A stretch of 64,000 nucleotides of DNA from Betaproteobacteria bacterium (GCA_009377585.1 WHTS01000024.1:1-64000), one strand, 5' to 3'. Shown: positions 1-7,949, numbered from the stretch's first letter. The notes: generated from the sequence alone by a model not told the origin. Made by a program: numbers and translations.

Positions 1-649
1 CGCCGCCGTCACGCCGGCGCCAAGCCATTTCAGCCGCCCGCTCGGTATGTCGCCCGGCGCGCTGCAATCGCTGCTGGGCATCGCCGGTGTCGCCTGCTGC
101 GTGGCGATGTCGATGCCCCAGGTGCACATCGTCGCCTATTGCGGCGACCTCGGATTCGGCGCGGCTCGCGGCGCTGAGATGCTTTCGCTCATGCTCGGCA
201 TGGGCATCGCGAGCCGCCTCATCTCGGGCTGGATCTCGGATCGCATCGGCGGCTTGAAGACGCTGCTGCTCGGCTCGGTGCTGCAGGGGATCGCGCTGCT
301 CGGCTTTCTCGTCGCCGACGGCCTGGCATCGCTCTACATCATCGCCGGGATGTTCGGCCTGTTCCAGGGCGGCATCGTGCCGAGCTATGCGCTGATCGTT
401 CGCGAGCACTTCGACCCCAAGGAGGCCGGCACCCGGGTCGGCACGGTGCTCATGTGCTCGCTCTACGGCATGGCGCTCGGCGGCTGGATGTCCGGAGCAA
501 TCTTCGACATGACCGGCTCGTATCGCGCCGCGTTCCTCAACGGCACCGCGTGGAATCTGCTGAACGTGGCGATCGTGTTGTTCCTGCTCTCTCGCACGCG
601 CGGAACGAAGCGGCCGAAACGGCTGGTGTCAGTCGCCGCGCACTCGTAG
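1..649 (+). CDS. MFS transporter, C-terminal half (5' end outside window)
   Basis: The frame is open to the left edge of the window, so the ATG at 47 is internal and the gene starts upstream. About 215 residues are visible with roughly six hydrophobic helices, which fits the C-terminal six-helix half of a major facilitator superfamily permease. Between the second and third visible helices is the loop SGWISDRIGG, a good match to MFS motif A (GxxxDRxGG) as repeated in the second half of the family. The tail ends in a short basic stretch (TRGTKRPKR). The substrate cannot be read from the sequence. Monocarboxylate or oxalate/formate-type MFS proteins often accompany TctC and CoA-transferase genes in betaproteobacteria, but that is only context. 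Confidence 0.85.
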   Translation, partial: AAVTPAPSHFSRPLGMSPGALQSLLGIAGVACCVAMSMPQVHIVAYCGDLGFGAARGAEMLSLMLGMGIASRLISGWISDRIGGLKTLLLGSVLQGIALLGFLVADGLASLYIIAGMFGLFQGGIVPSYALIVREHFDPKEAGTRVGTVLMCSLYGMALGGWMSGAIFDMTGSYRAAFLNGTAWNLLNVAIVLFLLSRTRGTKRPKRLVSVAAHS

Positions 650-697
650 CTGGGCGGACGCGAAGACCACGCTCGCCACGTACAGCTTCGCCTCCCT

Positions 698-723
698 GGA
701 TTCCCGCCTGCGCGGGAATGACG
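698..723. repeat. dRS3-like palindromic repeat, copy 1
   Basis: Core ATTCCCGC-4 nt-GCGGGAAT at 700-719 is a perfect 8-bp inverted repeat followed by GACG. The same core recurs at 26430-26449 and 44601-44620 and, degenerate, near 62733-62756. The ATTCCC-N8-GGGAAT pattern is the one known from Neisseria dRS3 elements. Confidence 0.75.
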
Positions 724-726
724 CGC

Positions 727-837
727 TTATTTCGCCTTCGCAGGCGCCGGCTTGCGGCCCGGCTCCTTCACCGGCGGACGCTTCTCCGGCGGCTCCTTCA
801 CCGGCGCCTGCTTCCTGCCCTTTGCCTTCGTGCCCAT
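727..837 (-). CDS. Small Lys/Pro-rich peptide (36 aa), hypothetical
   Basis: A 36-residue frame starts at an ATG preceded by GGAGA with good spacing, which is the main reason to propose it. The product is almost entirely Lys, Pro, Ala, Arg and Glu and contains a short internal repeat (PVKEPPEKRPPVKEP). It has no signal peptide or membrane segment. Such basic low-complexity peptides occur near nucleoid-associated proteins, but no family is recognised. A longer 72-codon reading of the same frame begins at 945 without a visible ribosome binding site. The frame may be chance coding in GC-rich DNA. Confidence 0.35.
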   Translation of the reverse strand: MGTKAKGRKQAPVKEPPEKRPPVKEPGRKPAPAKAK

Positions 838-1040
838 GGCGCTCTCCATCATCGAACGATGGTGGCCGCCTCCGAACCCGCAAGGATGATCAACCGCCAA
901 GCCTCTAGCGGCTCGGCCGCAGTTCGACTTGCGGTCGATCCCCACAAGTGGGGCCCCTCGCCCGGTAGTCTCATGCGCCGCCTTTCACGCGCCGTGCCAG
1001 ACTTCGATTCCGCAGGCTACGCTCGCGCCTGGAGAGAATC

Positions 1041-2018
1041 CTAGTTCGATTGCGCGCCCAGGATCACGCCGCCCTGGCGCAAAACCTTCTCCCAGCGCTT
1101 GGTCTCCTCCTGGAGGAAGGTCGTGAATTCCTTGGGCGAGGTCCCGACCGCCTCGGCGCCGACCGCCAGTAGCTTCTGCGCGAGCTCCGGCTTGTGCAAC
1201 ACCTTCGCCAGGCCGGCATGGATCTTCGCAACGACATGCGCGGGCGTCCCGGCCGGAGCCTGCAGACCGTACCAGCCGAGCAGCTCGAACCCGGGCAGGG
1301 TTTCGGCCACCGGCGGCACGTCGGGTACCAGCTTGGTCGGCTTGGTGTAGGTCACGGCCAGCATCTTGACGCGGCCGTTCTGCGTGAACGCGGGCAGCGA
1401 CGGCGCCGCCGGGCAGTACACCTGGATGCGGCTGGCGACGATGTCGTTCAGGATCGTTACGCTGCCCTTGTACGGGACATGGACGACGTCGATGCCGGCG
1501 AGCTCGTTGATCGTGTGCATGCACAGGTGCGACGACCCCCACATGCCGGAGGAGCCGTAGCTGAGCTTCCCCGGCCGCGCCTTGGCGTAGGCGATCCATT
1601 CCGGCAACGTCTTCACCGGAACCTGGGAGCCGACGACGATCACGAACGGCGTCGACGCCACCAGGCTCACGGGAGCGAAGTCGCGCACCAGCATGTGCTT
1701 TTGCGCCTTCAGCGTGGCGATGAGCTGCGTCATGGTCGGCAGCCACAGCGTATAGCCGTCGGGCGCTGCGCGCGCCACCACGTCGGCGGCGATCAGACCG
1801 GTCGCGCCCGGGCGGTTGTCGACGACCACCTGCTGGCCCCAGAGCTCGCTCAGCCCATGGCCGATCAGACGCCCGACCGTATCGGGCGCCGAGCCGGACA
1901 TGTTGGCGATTACCAGACGGATCGGCCGAACGGGGTACGCGTCCGATTGCGCGGACCAGACCGGGCCGCACAGGGTGAGCAGCGTCCCCGCGATGAAAAA
2001 TGCGGTGAGTTTACGCAT
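1041..2018 (-). CDS. Bug/TctC family tripartite tricarboxylate transporter substrate-binding protein
   Basis: Periplasmic solute-binding protein of the Bug (TctC) family, which captures carboxylates or similar small acids for a TTT-type transporter. The 325-residue length is typical. The N-terminus is a signal peptide (about residues 1-22, ending GPVWSA) followed by the family opening YPVRPIRLVI. The usual glycine-rich ligand loop reads NMSGSAPDTVGRLI here. Later hallmarks are VVVDNRPGATGLIAADVVA and the DGYTL motif. The start is fixed by AGGAGAAGG just upstream of the ATG. The gene lies 34 bp downstream of the flavin monooxygenase on the same strand and may be cotranscribed with it. Bug genes are greatly expanded in Burkholderiales and mostly orphan; no TctA/TctB is seen here. 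Confidence 0.93.
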   Translation of the reverse strand: MRKLTAFFIAGTLLTLCGPVWSAQSDAYPVRPIRLVIANMSGSAPDTVGRLIGHGLSELWGQQVVVDNRPGATGLIAADVVARAAPDGYTLWLPTMTQLIATLKAQKHMLVRDFAPVSLVASTPFVIVVGSQVPVKTLPEWIAYAKARPGKLSYGSSGMWGSSHLCMHTINELAGIDVVHVPYKGSVTILNDIVASRIQVYCPAAPSLPAFTQNGRVKMLAVTYTKPTKLVPDVPPVAETLPGFELLGWYGLQAPAGTPAHVVAKIHAGLAKVLHKPELAQKLLAVGAEAVGTSPKEFTTFLQEETKRWEKVLRQGGVILGAQSN

Positions 2019-2052
2019 GATGCCTTCTCCTGCCTCCTTCGGTTGCAGTCGT

Positions 2053-3177
2053 TCAGGCCGTGGCGTGGGCGCGCGGGCTCGATTTTTCTATCGCCGCATT
2101 CACGCGCGGCATGACTTCGTTGGCCATGAGCTCCATCGAGCGCGTGGTGAGCTGGGGATCGACCCAGTCCATGCCGGCGTAGACCAGCTCGCCGAAATCC
2201 CCGACTTCCTCGCGCAACGCCAGGATCTGGTCCACCACCTGGTCGACAGTGCCGTGGATCACCAGGTTGTCGAGCACGTAGTCTTCCGTGAGCTCCGAGT
2301 CGGGCTGCTCCCGATGAGACTTGAACACGGCATGACGCCCGCCCAGCAGCATCTTGGTGTACATCATCTTCCAGTAGAAGCGATACGGGCTTCTTGGATC
2401 CTCGATCGCGTAGCGGCGCGCGGTCGTTTCGTCGTCTGCGACGAAGATCGTGCGCGCGATGCGCCAATCAGCGGGATCGGCGACCTGCCCCGCCTTGCGC
2501 TTGCCCTCGCTGTAGTTCTGCCAGTGGCTGGGCAGCCACTTCGAGAGCAGAAAGTTGGCCGACAGCGGATGGAAGTCCTTCTCGCCCATCGCGATCACGC
2601 CCTTGGAAAACGGCGCGACCACCGTGCCGACGATCTCGGGCCGAGGCTTCTGATACGGTTTGTAAAGGAACCCGCGGCCGATCTCCAGGTTGCTCTGCGT
2701 GGCCGTGGTCACCTTGTAGCGATTGCCCGGGATGTCGATGTTGTACGGATACTCGCCTTTCCACAGCTCGAGGACGACCTCGATGCAATCCTCGAACATC
2801 TTCTGCCGATTCTCGTTCAGCGTGCCGAGCGCCTCGGCGTCGCACCGCAGCGCGCCCGCGCTGATGCCGAAGACGAAGCGGCCTTTGGCGAGATGGTCGA
2901 ACATCGCGGCGTGCGAGGCGATCATGACCGGGTGCCATTGCGACAGGTTGCTGGTGCCGGTGGCGAGCTTGATGTTCCTGGTGTCGCTGATGAGCGTTGC
3001 CAGGAACAGCATGCTGCTCACGATGTTCTCGGTCTTCTCGGTCAGGTGCTCGCCGACGAAGGCGTCGTGGAAACCCAGCTTGTCGGCCAGGATGATCGAT
3101 TGCCGGTCCTCTTGCAGGGTCTCGGTCGGACTGCGCCCCTGCGGGTGCATGGGCATGGTGAAGTAACCGAGTTTCAT
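2053..3177 (-). CDS. LLM-class flavin-dependent oxidoreductase (luciferase-like monooxygenase)
   Basis: A 374-residue bacterial luciferase-like (F420/FMN TIM-barrel) monooxygenase. The protein opens MKLGYFTMPMHPQGR, and the region around HDAFVGEHLTEKTENIVSS fits the LLM pattern in which the active-site loop carries a His next to a conserved Glu. TGTSNLSQWHPVMIASHAAM is the conserved segment before the cofactor-binding core. The ATG at 3177 is chosen over an upstream in-frame ATG at 3222 because AGGAGAGG sits just before it, and because the extra 15 residues would be encoded by the inverted repeat at 3192-3255. The substrate is unknown; relatives act on alkanes, sulfonates or terpenoids. A strong hairpin lies directly upstream of the ribosome binding site and may affect mRNA stability or translation. 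Confidence 0.92.
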   Translation of the reverse strand: MKLGYFTMPMHPQGRSPTETLQEDRQSIILADKLGFHDAFVGEHLTEKTENIVSSMLFLATLISDTRNIKLATGTSNLSQWHPVMIASHAAMFDHLAKGRFVFGISAGALRCDAEALGTLNENRQKMFEDCIEVVLELWKGEYPYNIDIPGNRYKVTTATQSNLEIGRGFLYKPYQKPRPEIVGTVVAPFSKGVIAMGEKDFHPLSANFLLSKWLPSHWQNYSEGKRKAGQVADPADWRIARTIFVADDETTARRYAIEDPRSPYRFYWKMMYTKMLLGGRHAVFKSHREQPDSELTEDYVLDNLVIHGTVDQVVDQILALREEVGDFGELVYAGMDWVDPQLTTRSMELMANEVMPRVNAAIEKSSPRAHATA

Positions 3178-3191
3178 CGAGCCTCTCCTGT

Positions 3192-3255
3192 AATAGGGAC
3201 GCACACAATTTCCGGGGAACACACATAACTTGCGGAAATTGTGTGCGTCCCTATT
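3192..3255. repeat. Perfect 23-bp inverted repeat (GGGACGCACACAATTT family)
   Basis: Arms 3192-3214 and 3233-3255 are perfect reverse complements (23 bp) around an 18-nt spacer. The arm core GGGACGCACACAATTTCC is shared with the longer element at 4102-4210. It sits in the leader of the monooxygenase gene, 14 bp upstream of its ATG. Confidence 0.92.
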
Positions 3256-3372
3256 TCACGTGCCTGAATTATTGCAGGCTCATTGGCCGTTAACTGCGAA
3301 GCCAGGGAAAATCAGTATGTCCATTTTGTTCAAGGTACTCTTGCGCCGCCCCTCCTCCGAGACTGCACCTCC

Positions 3373-3924
3373 TCATTTACGCGAAACATACGGATTGCCC
3401 CGGATATAGAAGCGCAGCAGCCGGCGCGCCCACAAGCCGGCATAGTCCACGCCGATGCGAGGGCGCCTTGCGATGGAGAAACGCGGTGCCGGCCCGTCGG
3501 CTGCGACGAAGAAGTCCTCGCTCAGCAGGTCGTGACCGTTCAGGCGCTTGTCGATCTCCAGCGCCCGGCACAGCAGGCCCGGACCCTGAGTACGTGCGCA
3601 GACATTGCGAACGGGTTCCAGCGCGCGCAACAGCACGGCCGACGCAGTGCCTTCGGCCTGCGTCACCACGTTCATGCAGTGATAGACGCCATAGATCAGA
3701 TACACGTAGGCGTGACCGGGCGGACCGAACATCACCCGGGTTCGCGGCGTGAGCCCTCGCGCCGAGTGCGCCGCGAGGTCGTGCGGTCCCAGGTAGGCTT
3801 CGACCTCGACGATGCGCCCGATCCGTTCGGCTCCATCGATCACCCGCACGAGCAATTTCCCGAGCAGCTCCTGCGCGACCTGGATCGTGTCGCGGTCGTA
3901 GAAGCCGCGCTCGAGCTTAACCAC
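3373..3924 (-). CDS. DNA-3-methyladenine glycosylase (AAG/MPG family)
   Basis: Monofunctional base-excision glycosylase that removes alkylated purines. The family signature is intact: VEVEAYLGPHDLAAHS (with the catalytic Glu), GLTPRTRVMFGPPGHAYVYL and YGVYHCMNVV. From the proposed GTG at 3924 the product is 183 residues, the normal size for bacterial members. An in-frame ATG at 4122 would add 66 Arg-rich residues encoded partly by the inverted repeat at 4102-4185, so I regard it as spurious. The exact start is uncertain because no strong ribosome binding site precedes the GTG. The gene is bracketed by two elements of the same palindromic repeat family, which raises the possibility that it moved as a cassette. 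Confidence 0.9.
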   Translation of the reverse strand: MVKLERGFYDRDTIQVAQELLGKLLVRVIDGAERIGRIVEVEAYLGPHDLAAHSARGLTPRTRVMFGPPGHAYVYLIYGVYHCMNVVTQAEGTASAVLLRALEPVRNVCARTQGPGLLCRALEIDKRLNGHDLLSEDFFVAADGPAPRFSIARRPRIGVDYAGLWARRLLRFYIRGNPYVSRK

Positions 3925-4101
3925 GAACGCGCCTGGCCGTTCGCAAGGTAATCGAATAGCGCAGCTCTTGCGCCGGCGCGATGCTGTGCTGCCGGCGTTT
4001 ACTTTCGGGCAACGGCGGCGTCGCGGTGAAAAGCTCGGTTTGCATCGACTACGGAGTTTAGCCCAGCGACCCCGGCAGCCGCGGAAATTGGGAAATTGGT
4101 G

Positions 4102-4210
4102 GGGAAATTGGGACGCACACAATTTTCACGGTGTGTGTGTACCGTAACCGCCAGCGAAAGAAAATTGTGTGCGTCCCAATTTCCCTCCGTGTGCGTCCCA
4201 ATTTCCCTCC
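4102..4210. repeat. Perfect 26-bp inverted repeat plus extra half-copy (GGGACGCACACAATTT family)
   Basis: Arms 4102-4127 and 4160-4185 are perfect 26-bp reverse complements with a 32-nt spacer. A further direct copy of the right-arm end (GTGTGCGTCCCAATTTCCC) follows at about 4189-4207, and partial GGGAAATTG units precede the left arm at 4090-4101. Apart from this repeat I see nothing in the 364 bp between the glycosylase start and the next gene. Confidence 0.92.
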
Positions 4211-4288
4211 CCGCGCGAGCCCTGTGGCATGATACGGGCACGAACTCGGGCAAGAACCGAATCAGGCAACGGTGATGGGGCGACGGTG

Positions 4289-4627
4289 ATGACAATGAAG
4301 CGCGTGGCGATCGAGATCGGCATGGGCACCGACATCCGCGGCGCCGACTACACCAAGGCGGCGGTGCGGGCGCTGCGCGATGCGCTGTGGCACAACTCGC
4401 TCGGCATCGCGGATGCGCTCGGCAAGCCGACCGACTCGATGCAGGTGGAAATTCACATCGGCGTGCCGAAGCCCGAGCAGGTGGACAAGAAACAGATCCT
4501 GGCCGTCCTGCCGCACGGCACCGGCACCGTGCACGTGATCGAAGGCGGCCTGGAGATCCCGAACGACGCAGGCACCGGCTCCACCGTGATCGCCAGCGCC
4601 GCCGCCATCGTCCGGCTGGACATCTGA
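4289..4627 (+). CDS. Lin0512 family protein, copy A
   Basis: A 112-residue protein opening MTMKRVAIEIGMGTDIRGAD. It matches the small conserved Lin0512 family in length and in its repeated pattern: an N-terminal beta strand, a xGTDxxGxDYTKAAVRALRDAL helix, a central VEIHIGVPKPEQVD strand and a C-terminal VIASAAAIVRL strand. The family has no established biochemical function. ATGs at 4289 and 4295 are both possible; neither has a strong ribosome binding site. A longer reading from 4169 would begin inside the upstream repeat and is rejected. The stop is 13 bp before a second family member, so the two are almost certainly cotranscribed and may form a heteromer. Confidence 0.8.
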   Translation: MTMKRVAIEIGMGTDIRGADYTKAAVRALRDALWHNSLGIADALGKPTDSMQVEIHIGVPKPEQVDKKQILAVLPHGTGTVHVIEGGLEIPNDAGTGSTVIASAAAIVRLDI

Positions 4628-4640
4628 GGAGCAGACCGCC

Positions 4641-4994
4641 ATGGCACTCAAGCGCGCAATCCTCGAGCTCGGCACCGGCAACGACCTGCACGGCAGCAAC
4701 TACACCACGGCGGCGCTGCGCGCCGTGCAGGATGCCCTGCACCACTCGTCGCTCGCCTTCGTCGGCTCGCTCGGATTGGATCGGAACGCGATCCAGGTGG
4801 AGGTCACGATCGGCGTCCAGCAGCCGGACAAGGTCGACCTCGAGGCCGTGAAGAAGTCCCTTCCGCGCGGACAAGTCAGCGTCAGGGCGGTGAAGGGCGG
4901 GCTCGACGTGCCGCAGGAAGGCGCTCACGACGAGATCGTCATCGCCTCGGCCGCGATTGCCGTGCGCTTCGAGCCGCCGGCGGCGGGACGCTAA
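4641..4994 (+). CDS. Lin0512 family protein, copy B
   Basis: A 117-residue paralogue of the preceding gene. It shares the ELGTGNDLHGSNYTTAALRA opening, the VEVTIGVQQPDKVDLEAV centre and the IVIASAAIAVRFE ending. A good ribosome binding site (GAGGAG) lies 11 bp before the ATG. Side by side the two copies align along their whole length but differ at many positions, so this is an old tandem duplication rather than a recent one. Function is unknown for the family. The gene is followed after 30 bp by a cupin-like protein on the same strand, which suggests a three-gene unit. Confidence 0.82.
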   Translation: MALKRAILELGTGNDLHGSNYTTAALRAVQDALHHSSLAFVGSLGLDRNAIQVEVTIGVQQPDKVDLEAVKKSLPRGQVSVRAVKGGLDVPQEGAHDEIVIASAAIAVRFEPPAAGR

Positions 4995-5024
4995 CTGGCT
5001 GCGCAATCTCGCCGCAGACCCGTC

Positions 5025-5795
5025 ATGCCAGCGTGCTACGTCGTCGATGCCGCCAAGGCGCCCTGGAAGCGCGGCGAAACCGAAGGCATCACCTTCGCCT
5101 GCCAGGTTCTGCTCCCCGGTGAGGACGGCGGACCGGAAGCGCTCCGGTTCCGCTTCGACGACTGCCCCTCCGTGTACGCCCACATGCATCTGACCGCGCA
5201 ATTCCAGCTGCTGCTCCACGGAGCGATGGATTTTCCGCGCGGCGTGAAGCACCTGGAAGCGCTCGCCATCCACTACACCGATCACAACGTGCCCTATGGG
5301 CCGTTCGCCGTGTCCGGAGGCCACGACATGCTCGTGCTGCATCCCAAGGCCGGCGGCATCATTTCGATGGTGAACCTCGATGCGCGCCGTCGCATCAACC
5401 TGCGCGGCCGCTTGTTCGCCGCGCTGGCATCCGAACAGGAGTGGCTGCCCTTGCCGCAGGCCGAAAGCGGTTCCTTCCTGCACCTCATGCCGCCTGGGTT
5501 TGGCCCGGCGGCGGTGGTGGTGCGCGCACCGGCACACGCCCAGCTCGGCATGCCGCCTGCGCCCTATGGCCGCTACGAGGTCGTTCTGGACGGTTCGGTT
5601 ATCATGCAAGCGCAAGAGATCGGCGCCCCGGGACTGCGCTATAGCTGCGGCGAGGACGAGGCCGAGCCGCTCGTCACCGGCCCCGCCGGCGCATGCGTGG
5701 CATTCCTGACCTTCGATCGCGATGCCCTCGAAGGCGGCATCACCGACGAGGCGATGGCGGTAGAAGCGGCGGAGGCCATGGCGCGGGCGATTTGA
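5025..5795 (+). CDS. Hypothetical protein, possibly bicupin-like
   Basis: I do not recognise a named family in this 256-residue soluble protein. The N-terminal half contains HMHLTAQFQLLLHGAMDFPRG and HYTDHNVPYGPF, a His/Gln-containing beta-rich pattern resembling the metal-binding face of cupins. The C-terminal half (PPAPYGRYEVVLDGSVIMQA and GACVAFLTFDRD) looks like a second, degenerate beta barrel. There is no signal peptide or membrane helix. It ends in an Ala/Glu-rich helix. It follows the two Lin0512 genes at 30 bp and is probably cotranscribed with them. Function: none assigned; a small-molecule or metal-binding role is an inference from the His pattern only. Confidence 0.6.
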   Translation: MPACYVVDAAKAPWKRGETEGITFACQVLLPGEDGGPEALRFRFDDCPSVYAHMHLTAQFQLLLHGAMDFPRGVKHLEALAIHYTDHNVPYGPFAVSGGHDMLVLHPKAGGIISMVNLDARRRINLRGRLFAALASEQEWLPLPQAESGSFLHLMPPGFGPAAVVVRAPAHAQLGMPPAPYGRYEVVLDGSVIMQAQEIGAPGLRYSCGEDEAEPLVTGPAGACVAFLTFDRDALEGGITDEAMAVEAAEAMARAI

Positions 5796-5896
5796 CGGCT
5801 GGACATCGACCATCCTCACCCCTGGCTCGGAGGGAGCGGGGAAGTGACGTGGCAAGTGGCTGAAGGCGATTTCACCATTTCGGAAGGAGACGCGAA

Positions 5897-6592
5897 ATGA
5901 CGGAGAACGTGCAAGCGGATGCAGGTTTTCGCGTGGTGGTGTTCGCGGATTTCGTCTGTCCGTACAGCTATCTTGCCGTCGATCAGATCGACCGGCTCGC
6001 GCGCGAGTACGACCTGAAACCGCTGTGGCGGCCGCATTGGCTGCATCCCGAAACGCCGCTCGAGGGCGCGCCGCGCGAGAAAACGCCGGAAGCGCAGGCC
6101 AAGCGCGAGCGCCTGAAGGCCTGGATCCAGGAGATGGCCCCCGAGCAGTATCCGCGCATTCGTTTTCCGGAGAAGCGCCAGTACAGCTTCCGTGCGTTCG
6201 AGGCCCTGGAGCTCGCCTACGATTGCGGCCTCGATCTGGAGTTCAAGACCGCGCTGTACGATCTGATGTGGACGCAGGACGCCGACATCGCCGAGCAGGA
6301 CACCCTGGTGGCGGCGGGCGAGCGCGTTGGCATCGAGCCGGCCGAGATGAAGGCAGCGCTCGAAGGCGGCGAGTATCTCGAGCGGGCGCTCGATGCAGTC
6401 AACGGCGCGCGCCGCATCGGCATCATGAATACGCCGACGATTTTTCTCGGCCGCACGCGCATCAACGGCTGGCACTACTACGAAGTGCTGCAGTCGGTGC
6501 TGGAGCAGCAGGGAGTGCGGCCGAAACAGACGCGGGCAAGCCAGCCAAAGGAGACGCTGGCAAGCCAGCAAGGGGAGGCGCTGGCAGGCTAG
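5897..6592 (+). CDS. DsbA family oxidoreductase, FrnE/2-hydroxychromene-2-carboxylate isomerase-like
   Basis: A 231-residue cytoplasmic thioredoxin-fold protein of the DsbA/FrnE group. The active-site region reads FADFVCPYSYLA, a CxxS rather than CxxC site, as is usual for FrnE and for glutathione-dependent kappa-class enzymes. The cis-proline loop is MNTPTIFLGRTRINGWHYYE, again typical (NTPTxFxxxxxxxG). The central helical insertion (about residues 55-150) is also family-like. A strong ribosome binding site (GGAAGGAGA) precedes the ATG. The last ~25 residues form a short imperfect repeat (RASQPKETLASQQGE) beyond the domain end. Role is probably thiol redox or glutathione chemistry on an unknown substrate. 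Confidence 0.85.
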   Translation: MTENVQADAGFRVVVFADFVCPYSYLAVDQIDRLAREYDLKPLWRPHWLHPETPLEGAPREKTPEAQAKRERLKAWIQEMAPEQYPRIRFPEKRQYSFRAFEALELAYDCGLDLEFKTALYDLMWTQDADIAEQDTLVAAGERVGIEPAEMKAALEGGEYLERALDAVNGARRIGIMNTPTIFLGRTRINGWHYYEVLQSVLEQQGVRPKQTRASQPKETLASQQGEALAG

Positions 6593-6810
6593 GAAAGGCT
6601 ACCGCGGGCGTTCGCGCCGGTTTCAGGCGGCGAACGGCAAGAGCACCGCCGCAACCTGAAACTGCGCGGGTGTCGCATCGGATCGCGCACCCTTTTCTTG
6701 TACAACCTTTGGTAGCTGACTTTTGGGCAGTGGATGCGTGTTATGCACGTGGCGTGCCCGGATTGGAGGCGCCCAATGCCGGGTGCTGGCAGTAAAAAAG
6801 GGAGGATCGA

Positions 6811-7521
6811 ATGGCACAACTCGTTTTTATTCATGGACCGGGCGCCGGTGCATGCGCCGACGCCTACACCCATCAGTTGCAGCACTTCAAGGGCAGCGTC
6901 GCGCCCAGTTTGCCCGGACACCTGGAAGGCACACGTTGCCCCGATGTTGCCCGCTATACCGAGTGGGTGCGCGGGTGGCTATGGGCCCAGGGCCTCAACA
7001 AGAATCTCGTCCTCGTCGGCTATACGCTCGGCGCCTCCATCGCACTGCAGTACGGGCTCGACTATCCCGACGAAGTCGCAGGGCTCGTGATCATGACCGT
7101 CGCCGCACGGCCGAAGGTCCGCAAGCCCGGAACCTACGAGCTGCGCCTGCGTGCGCTCGAAGACCCGGCCGTGTACGAGGAATGGATCGCATTCCAGCGT
7201 CACGCCATGAAATTCGTCGAGCCGGGTTTGCGCGAGCGACTGATGGAGCGCCATCGCCAGGTGGGGCCCTTGTCGCAATACCACGATCTCAAGACCATCG
7301 ACGCGTTCGACGTGGGCGATCGCGTCGCGTCGCTGAAGCCGAAACTGCTTCTCCTGCGTGGCCTGGACGACCCGGGGCAGCCGCCGGAGTACGAGCTGGA
7401 AATCCACCAGGCCGTGGCCGGCTCGCGCTACGTCAAGCTCTCCGGGGTCGGGCATTTTCCGCCCACCGAAGACCCGGCCCGGGTCAACGCGCTGATCGAG
7501 GAGTTCGTTGCGGGCCTGTAG
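6811..7521 (+). CDS. Alpha/beta-hydrolase with Thr at the nucleophile position
   Basis: A 236-residue alpha/beta-hydrolase fold protein. The first strand and oxyanion region read LVFIHGPGAG. The nucleophile elbow, normally GxSxG, reads VGYTLGASIALQYGLDYP, so the expected Ser is Thr72. The remaining triad is recognisable: acid in RGLDDPG and His in VGHFPPTEDP. GGGAGG lies upstream of the ATG. The ~218 bp upstream show no gene. With Thr at the nucleophile position activity may be lost, altered or of a non-hydrolytic kind; a sequencing error would need an ACG/TCG change. Stand-alone gene. Confidence 0.85.
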   Translation: MAQLVFIHGPGAGACADAYTHQLQHFKGSVAPSLPGHLEGTRCPDVARYTEWVRGWLWAQGLNKNLVLVGYTLGASIALQYGLDYPDEVAGLVIMTVAARPKVRKPGTYELRLRALEDPAVYEEWIAFQRHAMKFVEPGLRERLMERHRQVGPLSQYHDLKTIDAFDVGDRVASLKPKLLLLRGLDDPGQPPEYELEIHQAVAGSRYVKLSGVGHFPPTEDPARVNALIEEFVAGL

Positions 7522-7638
7522 CGGCCATGCTTCCGCTTCCCTGATAGGACGCGTTGCCTGGCTTCGCTTGATTCCCCCGCAATCCCCCACCCCGAGCACC
7601 GGAGCAGGCCCTACGCCCGGCCGAGCCACGTAGCGGAA

Positions 7639-7947
7639 TCAAGGATTCTTGCTTCGTCCCGGATCGGAGCGCTCGTTCTTGCGCGCATCGGCGACGCACT
7701 GGCTGCGCAGCGTGCCTTCGAGATCGCGACAGCGTTCGATATCCGGGCTGGCCTCGGGCGCGCGATCGGCATCTTTCTTCCGCTCGATCGAGCCGCCCTT
7801 GATCGCGCCTTCGTTGGGACGGCTTCCGTCTTTACTCGCCCCCGGCGGCACCGAGCCGCGGGGCTGACCGCCTTCCGCCCCGAACGCTGTCGGCGCGCCC
7901 AACGCAACCGCGATGCCGAGCACTGCGAGCATGCGCCGGATGCGCAT
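7639..7947 (-). CDS. Small secreted protein, hypothetical
   Basis: A 102-residue protein with a clear signal peptide (MRIRRMLAVLGIAVALGAPTA, cleavage near AFG-AE). The mature part is hydrophilic and low in hydrophobics, with a single CRDLEGTLRSQCVADARKNE motif that could form one disulfide. The ending resembles short periplasmic proteins common in Burkholderiales that share the ER-C-x(8,12)-C-x-ADA pattern. The ATG lies 2 bp after the stop of the DJ-1/PfpI gene, so translation is probably coupled. No function assigned. Confidence 0.7.
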   Translation of the reverse strand: MRIRRMLAVLGIAVALGAPTAFGAEGGQPRGSVPPGASKDGSRPNEGAIKGGSIERKKDADRAPEASPDIERCRDLEGTLRSQCVADARKNERSDPGRSKNP

Positions 7948-7949
7948 GG

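Noticed and set aside
3925-4122. N-terminal extension of the 3-methyladenine glycosylase from the ATG at 4122
   Set aside because: The extra 66 residues are Arg/Ser-rich and partly encoded by the inverted repeat; the family starts near the proposed GTG.
3999-5855. 618-codon minus-strand frame
   Set aside because: Antisense to the Lin0512 and cupin-like genes, whose own frames have ribosome binding sites and family patterns.
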